This document shows, one piece after another, positions 59,993 to 64,000 of a DNA stretch of 64,000 nucleotides. Position numbers and translations under genes: made by a program. The number at the start of each line of letters is the position of its first letter. Position 1 is the first letter of the stretch. Under the pieces are notes generated by a model. The model was given only the letters and a program-made list of their open reading frames with translations. It did not search any database and had not been told where the DNA came from. The stretch lies in the NCBI RefSeq assembly GCF_000685015.1, contig NZ_BAYA01000003.1, forward strand, positions 62,001 to 126,000, in the 5' to 3' direction. The DNA comes from Paraburkholderia bannensis NBRC 103871 (lineage in GTDB: Bacteria > Pseudomonadota > Gammaproteobacteria > Burkholderiales > Burkholderiaceae).

Positions 59993-61222
59993 TTATTGCG
60001 CCTCACCAAACAACCCCGTCTCCATTCCCGTCTCGCGCAGTTGCTTCAATCGCGCATAGACCGTCGTGCGCGACACGCGCAATTGCCGCGCGACCGCCGC
60101 CACGTTACCGCCATGCTCGCGCATGGCGTTCTGCACGGCGATCAAGGTCTGCTCCTCCAGCGTCGAACCGTTCTGCGCACCGCCCACGGGCGTCGCAGGC
60201 GTCAAATCGCCGTCCGTCGCCAGCGGCATGTCCATGCGCCGCGCCGTGCTGCGGTTGAGCGGCGCGCGTGCGTATTGCACCCACACATGACTGCCGTCCG
60301 CGCGCGCGACGCGCAGCGGATTGCGCTGCGGCCGCAGCAGGCGGCTCAACTGCGCGAGCGGCGCATCGTCGAACAGATCGCGCAGCGCAAGCTGGGGCAG
60401 GGGCACGCCATGCGCCAGCCCGAACATGCGCCGCGCCACGCGGCTCGCGCCACGCAACGTGCCGTCTTCTTCGACGGCCAGCACGCCCGCGAGCGGCGTA
60501 GCCAGCCAGCGCGGATCGTGCTGCACGCGCAGCAGATGGCAGCCGCGTAAGGTCGCAAAGAGGCGCTGCTCGGCGGCCAGCGCGGCAAGCCGGAACTGCT
60601 CGCGGATCTGCGACAGATCGCGCTGCCCCGTGCCGGTCAGGTCGAGCGCGCCGATCACTTCGCCGTGCAGCCCGTAGAGCGGCACCGCGATGCAGGACGC
60701 GCGCTCGAATTCGTCGAGGTAGTGCTGGCCGCCCGCGACGGTCACTTCGATGCCCTCGTGCAGCACGCAGCTCGGCGCCGTGGTGCCGATGTGCGATTCG
60801 AGGATGCGGCGGCCCGCGATGATCGGCAGGATCAGGTCGTCGTCGCAGGCGGGGCTGCGGCGCGCGTGGATCACCGTGCCCTGTGGATTGACGCAGAAGA
60901 TCGTCCAGTCGTCGCCGCCGAACGCGTCCCACAACTGTTCGATTTCGTCGACGACGCAGCTGTAAAGCCGTCGGTCTTCGTGCGATTCGCGCACGCTGCG
61001 GGCGCTCTTCAGCAGTTCGTATTCGGGCGCCTGCCAGGGCCGCACGCCCGCATCGCGCGAGCGCGCCCACGAACGCGCGACGGAATCGGGCAGCAATCCT
61101 GGCGTCAGCGCGGCAGGCAGATGCTCGCCGCCGCCGAAACGTTCGCGAACCGAATGCAATTGAGCCAACGCACTTTGCGCCACGGGATCCGCCGGGAATT
61201 GAGGCGCGGACTTGCTGTTCAT
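59993..61222 (-). CDS. AcoR-like activator with GAF and Fis-type domains, no AAA+ domain
   Basis: 409 residues. N-terminal RSWARSRDAGVRPWQAPEYE and a GAF-like sensor domain (DEIEQLWDAFGGDDWTIFCV, RILESHIGTTAPSCVLHEGI, CIAVPLYGLHGEVIGALDLT) as in acetoin activator AcoR. A PAS-like middle (about 240-320) leads directly to the Fis-type helix-turn-helix QNAMREHGGNVAAVARQLRV-SRTTVYARLKQL. The sigma-54 AAA+ domain (GAFTGA) is missing, and the protein is shorter than the usual 600-650 residues. It probably controls the alcohol and aldehyde dehydrogenases beside it. Confidence 0.8.
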   Translation of the reverse strand: MNSKSAPQFPADPVAQSALAQLHSVRERFGGGEHLPAALTPGLLPDSVARSWARSRDAGVRPWQAPEYELLKSARSVRESHEDRRLYSCVVDEIEQLWDAFGGDDWTIFCVNPQGTVIHARRSPACDDDLILPIIAGRRILESHIGTTAPSCVLHEGIEVTVAGGQHYLDEFERASCIAVPLYGLHGEVIGALDLTGTGQRDLSQIREQFRLAALAAEQRLFATLRGCHLLRVQHDPRWLATPLAGVLAVEEDGTLRGASRVARRMFGLAHGVPLPQLALRDLFDDAPLAQLSRLLRPQRNPLRVARADGSHVWVQYARAPLNRSTARRMDMPLATDGDLTPATPVGGAQNGSTLEEQTLIAVQNAMREHGGNVAAVARQLRVSRTTVYARLKQLRETGMETGLFGEAQ

Positions 61223-61260
61223 GCGGGCTCCCGTTCAGGCGATTTCATGCGATGGGTAAC

Positions 61261-61290
61261 GGAACGAATCGGAACGAATCGAAACGAATC
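61261..61290. repeat. Three 10-bp direct repeats before the regulator gene
   Basis: GGAACGAATC twice and GAAACGAATC once, end to end, 38 bases before the regulator start. They are spaced by about one helical turn and could bind a regulator, perhaps this one. Confidence 0.7.
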
Positions 61291-61320
61291 TTCGAGCCGG
61301 ATCGAAGGCGGCAAAAGCAA

Positions 61321-61367
61321 GGACGGGCGGCACGATGCCGTTTTAAAGGGCACCATGCCGCCCGTCC
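61321..61367 (-). terminator. Stem-loop between the dehydrogenase and regulator genes
   Basis: GGACGGGCGGCA (61321-61332) and TGCCGCCCGTCC (61356-61367) form a perfect 12-base stem with a 23-base loop. Read on the minus strand it is followed by TTGCTTTTGCC, so it may end the dehydrogenase transcript, although the T-run is broken. Confidence 0.5.
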
Positions 61368-61511
61368 GGGGCGCAGGCCGCTACAAATCGAGCTACGCGT
61401 CGAGCGACGACTCACAACGGCCCGCGCCGGGAACTGCGAGCATACCGCAGCCGCCATGCGCGCAGCAGCGGGGGGATTACCGGATGTCCGGCCGCAGGCG
61501 TTTCAGGCCGC

Positions 61512-62627
61512 TCACGCGTGCGCGAAGCGCAGGATCGGCTTGAGCGTGACGCCGCGCGTGCTGTCCTCGGCGGCCTCGTTGATGCTTTCGACCGGGTAGA
61601 ACTTCACCAGCTTGTCGAACGGGAAACGCCCTTGCTGATACAGCTCGACGAGTTGCGGAATGAAGCGCTGCGGCACGCTGTCGCCTTCGACGATGCCGCG
61701 GATCGTGCGCCCGTTCAGCAGCAGGCTGTTGATGTCGAACTCGCCCTTGGTGCCCAGCGGCGGCGCGCCCACCACGCCGATTGCGCCCAGCGTGCCGAGC
61801 GCCTCAATTGCACCGGCCAGCACCTGCGGATGCCCGGTCGATTCCAGCGCGAAATCCACGCCGCCGCCGGTGATCTCGCGGATCGTCTCGACCATGTCGA
61901 CTTCGCGGCTGTTGACCGTGTGGGTCGCGCCCAGCTCCTTCGCGAGTTCGAGCCGCGACGGCACCACATCGACGGCAATGATCGTCGATGCGCCCGCCAC
62001 GCGCGCGGCCATCACGGCGGACAGTCCCACCGCGCCCGCGCCGAAGCTCGCGAAGCGGCTGCCCGGCGTGACCTTCAGCGAATTGATGACCGCGCCCGCG
62101 CCGGTCTGGATGCCGCAGCCGAGCGGCCCCAGCAATTCGAGCGGCGCATCCTGCGGCACCTTGATCGCGTTGTTCTCGCGGGCCAGCGCGTGGCTTGCGA
62201 ACGATGACTGCGCGAAGAAGTGGTCGTGCAGCGGCCGGCCTTCTTCGTCCTCGATGGCGGTGCGGCCTTCCAGATCGCCGCCGCCGAAGTTCAGGCCGAA
62301 GAAGTGGCTGCAATACGCGCCGTGGCCGCCCACGCAGGGCTGGCAGTGTCCGCACGCGCCGTAGGTCAGCACGACGTGATCGCCGGGCTTGAGGTTCTTC
62401 ACGTTCGGGCCGACCTGCTCGACCACGCCCGCGCCCTCGTGGCCCAGCACCGCGGGCAGCGGCACCGGATAGAACTGGTCGCGCACGATCAGGTCGGTGT
62501 GGCACAGGCCGGTGGCGACCACGCGCACCAGCACCTCGTCGTCCTGCGGGTCGCGCAGGCGCGCCTTCTGGATCGTGAACGGCTCGCCCTTGGCGCGCGC
62601 GACGACCGCTGTGATGGCTGTACTCAT
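61512..62627 (-). CDS. Zinc-dependent aryl-alcohol dehydrogenase
   Basis: 371 residues. Zinc-dependent MDR alcohol dehydrogenase: catalytic zinc with VVATGLCHTDLIVRDQFYPV and LPAVLGHEGAGVVEQVGPNV, structural zinc with YGACGHCQPCVGGHGAYC. NAD motif SFGAGAVGLSAVMAARVAGA and GHPQVLAGAIEALGTLGAIG. The first zinc site and LNFGGGDLEGRTAIEDEEGR resemble XylB/benzyl alcohol dehydrogenases. It oxidises an aromatic alcohol to the aldehyde. The next gene makes the acid; 10 bases lie between them. Confidence 0.85.
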   Translation of the reverse strand: MSTAITAVVARAKGEPFTIQKARLRDPQDDEVLVRVVATGLCHTDLIVRDQFYPVPLPAVLGHEGAGVVEQVGPNVKNLKPGDHVVLTYGACGHCQPCVGGHGAYCSHFFGLNFGGGDLEGRTAIEDEEGRPLHDHFFAQSSFASHALARENNAIKVPQDAPLELLGPLGCGIQTGAGAVINSLKVTPGSRFASFGAGAVGLSAVMAARVAGASTIIAVDVVPSRLELAKELGATHTVNSREVDMVETIREITGGGVDFALESTGHPQVLAGAIEALGTLGAIGVVGAPPLGTKGEFDINSLLLNGRTIRGIVEGDSVPQRFIPQLVELYQQGRFPFDKLVKFYPVESINEAAEDSTRGVTLKPILRFAHA

Positions 62628-62637
62628 GCGTGCCTCC

Positions 62638-64000
62638 TCAGATCGGGTAGAGCGGTGCTTCGCCCTTGACGGTGAGCCACTGCCATTGCGTGAACTCTTC
62701 CCAGTTGGCCGGGCCGCCGATGCTCGTGCCGTTGCCCGACGCGCCGACGCCGCCGAACGGGTTGATCACTTCGTCGTTCACGGTCTGGTCGTTGATGTGC
62801 AGCAGGCCCGTGCGCAGGCGCTCGCCCATGCGCAGCGCGCGGCCCACGTTGGCGGTCACGACGGCCATCGACAGTCCGTACTCCGTGTCGTTGGCAAGCG
62901 CGATGGCGTCCTCGTCGGTGTCGAACGGCACGACCACGGCCACCGGCCCGAAGATTTCCTCGTTGAACGCCGGGTTGTCCTGGGTGACGCCGCTCAGCAC
63001 GGTCGGCTCGAAAAAGAGGTCGCGATAGCCGCCGCCCGTTTCGACGCGCGCACCGGCCTGCTGCGCGTCCGCGAGCACGCGGGCGATGTGGTCGCGCTGC
63101 GCCGCGTTGATGATCGGCCCGAGCGCGACATCGCCCTTGGCCGGGTTGCCGACCGTGAGGGCCGAGGCCTTCGCTACCAGTTTTTGCACGAATTGATCGT
63201 AAATCTTGCGCTGCACGAGCACGCGACCCGTCGCCATGCAAATCTGGCCCTGGTGGAGATAGGCGCCCCAGGCCGTGTTGGCGACGGCCAGATCGATGTC
63301 GGCATCGTCGAGCACGATCAGGGAATTCTTGCCGCCCAGCTCCAGCGACACTTTCTTGAGGTGGCGGCCCGCGGCTTCGCCGACCTTGCGGCCCGCGCCT
63401 GTCGAACCCGTGAACTGGATCATGGCGACGTGCGGATCGCTCGTGAGCGCCGCGCCCGCCGCGCCGTCACCGGGCAGCACATGCAGCACGCCCGCGGGCA
63501 GGCCGGCCAGCTCGAACAGGCGCGCGATGGTGAAGCCGCCGCAGATCGAGGTGCGCGGATCCGGCTTGAGCACGACGGCGTTGCCGAGCGCGAGCGCCGG
63601 GGCCACCGCGCGCATCGCCAGGTAGAGCGGGAAATTGAACGGCGAAATCACGCCGACGACGCCCAGCGGGCGGCGGCGCGCCAGCGACAGGCGGCCCGGC
63701 GCCGACGGCAGCACTTCGCCCGCCGAACGCGACGGCAGCGCGCTGGCTTCGTGCAGCGCCTTGATGGTGACGTGCGTTTCGGCGGCTGCCTTGCCGCGCG
63801 TCGAGCCGCTTTCGCGCACGATCCAGCCGGCGATCTCGTCGGCGGCGTCCTCGGCCAGACGGGCCGCGCGGCGCAGGACGGCGGCGCGCTCGTCGTAGGG
63901 CAATGCAGCCCAGGCCTGCTGCGCATCGAACGCGGCCTTCGACGACGCCGCGACCAGTGCAGCGTCGGCCATGCCGATGCGCGCGAGACGCTCGCCCGTG
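62638..64000 (-). CDS. Benzaldehyde/aromatic aldehyde dehydrogenase (cut by the window edge)
   Basis: 454 residues are visible and the frame stays open to the window end (TGERLARIGMADAALV), so about 30-40 N-terminal residues are missing; the ATG at 63972 is inside the usual domain. Motifs: GVVGVISPFNFPLYLAMRAV, QFTGSTGAGRKVGEAAGRHL, catalytic Glu in VSLELGGKNSLIVLDD, catalytic Cys in LHQGQICMATGRVLVQ, and EEIFGPVAVVVPF. Pattern HINDQTVNDEVINPFGGVGA fits benzaldehyde and vanillin dehydrogenases. It turns the aldehyde from the neighbouring alcohol dehydrogenase into the acid. Confidence 0.88.
   Translation of the reverse strand, partial: TGERLARIGMADAALVAASSKAAFDAQQAWAALPYDERAAVLRRAARLAEDAADEIAGWIVRESGSTRGKAAAETHVTIKALHEASALPSRSAGEVLPSAPGRLSLARRRPLGVVGVISPFNFPLYLAMRAVAPALALGNAVVLKPDPRTSICGGFTIARLFELAGLPAGVLHVLPGDGAAGAALTSDPHVAMIQFTGSTGAGRKVGEAAGRHLKKVSLELGGKNSLIVLDDADIDLAVANTAWGAYLHQGQICMATGRVLVQRKIYDQFVQKLVAKASALTVGNPAKGDVALGPIINAAQRDHIARVLADAQQAGARVETGGGYRDLFFEPTVLSGVTQDNPAFNEEIFGPVAVVVPFDTDEDAIALANDTEYGLSMAVVTANVGRALRMGERLRTGLLHINDQTVNDEVINPFGGVGASGNGTSIGGPANWEEFTQWQWLTVKGEAPLYPI

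Overview
The window comes from a high-GC betaproteobacterium of the Burkholderiaceae, most like Paraburkholderia, Caballeronia or Burkholderia. I judge this from the codon use, the cyoABCD quinol oxidase, the CoA-dependent aromatic degradation genes, the ProQ/FinO protein and the type of myovirus prophage. No rRNA, tRNA or CRISPR array was seen.

Positions 1 to about 32,670 are the right-hand part of a prophage with a contractile tail. The left end, with the integrase and main repressor, lies outside the window. Order: small early genes (1-764); a replication block with an O-like protein (766-1737) and a helicase-loader-like protein (1724-2470); small early genes with RusA (2467-4671); DNA packaging (4761-6964); head genes (7006-12810); connector and neck genes (12813-15476); sheath, tube, chaperone with a frameshift product, and tape measure (15480-20159); baseplate and fibre (20161-26924). 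Next comes a reverse-strand cassette that could alter the host surface (acyltransferase plus lipoprotein glycosidase, 26905-29240), a small regulator with a palindromic operator candidate (29303-29695), and a lysis cassette of two membrane proteins, endolysin and nested Rz/Rz1 (29843-31658) closed by a strong terminator. A reverse-strand pair of unknown genes (31795-32312) fills the end. The element appears to end inside the 3' part of a host response-regulator gene, whose C-terminus has been replaced.

From about 32,670 the sequence is host chromosome. 32,566-37,363 holds the response regulator, a small membrane protein, a SYLF-domain lipoprotein, a thioesterase, SurE and an AI-2E family permease. 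37,634-40,297 is a ClpC-like unfoldase with an N-terminal zinc finger.

40,532-48,506 is a seven-gene reverse-strand operon for CoA-dependent 2-aminobenzoate (anthranilate) breakdown: ligase, RidA-like protein, acyl-CoA dehydrogenase, enoyl-CoA hydratase, MarR regulator, SDR, and the two-domain monooxygenase/reductase, driven from a near-consensus promoter at about 48,550.

A 12-bp minisatellite (48,686-48,769) precedes an OpgC-family membrane protein. Then come an SDR, a ProQ protein with a bidirectional terminator, a lytic transglycosylase, a class I fructose-bisphosphate aldolase and a MocR-type regulator. The MocR gene diverges from cyoABCD (55,814-59,878), with a perfect inverted repeat between them. 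The right end carries a Fis-type activator without an AAA+ domain, an aryl-alcohol-type dehydrogenase and an aromatic aldehyde dehydrogenase cut by the window edge. These three probably form a benzyl alcohol or related aromatic alcohol pathway.
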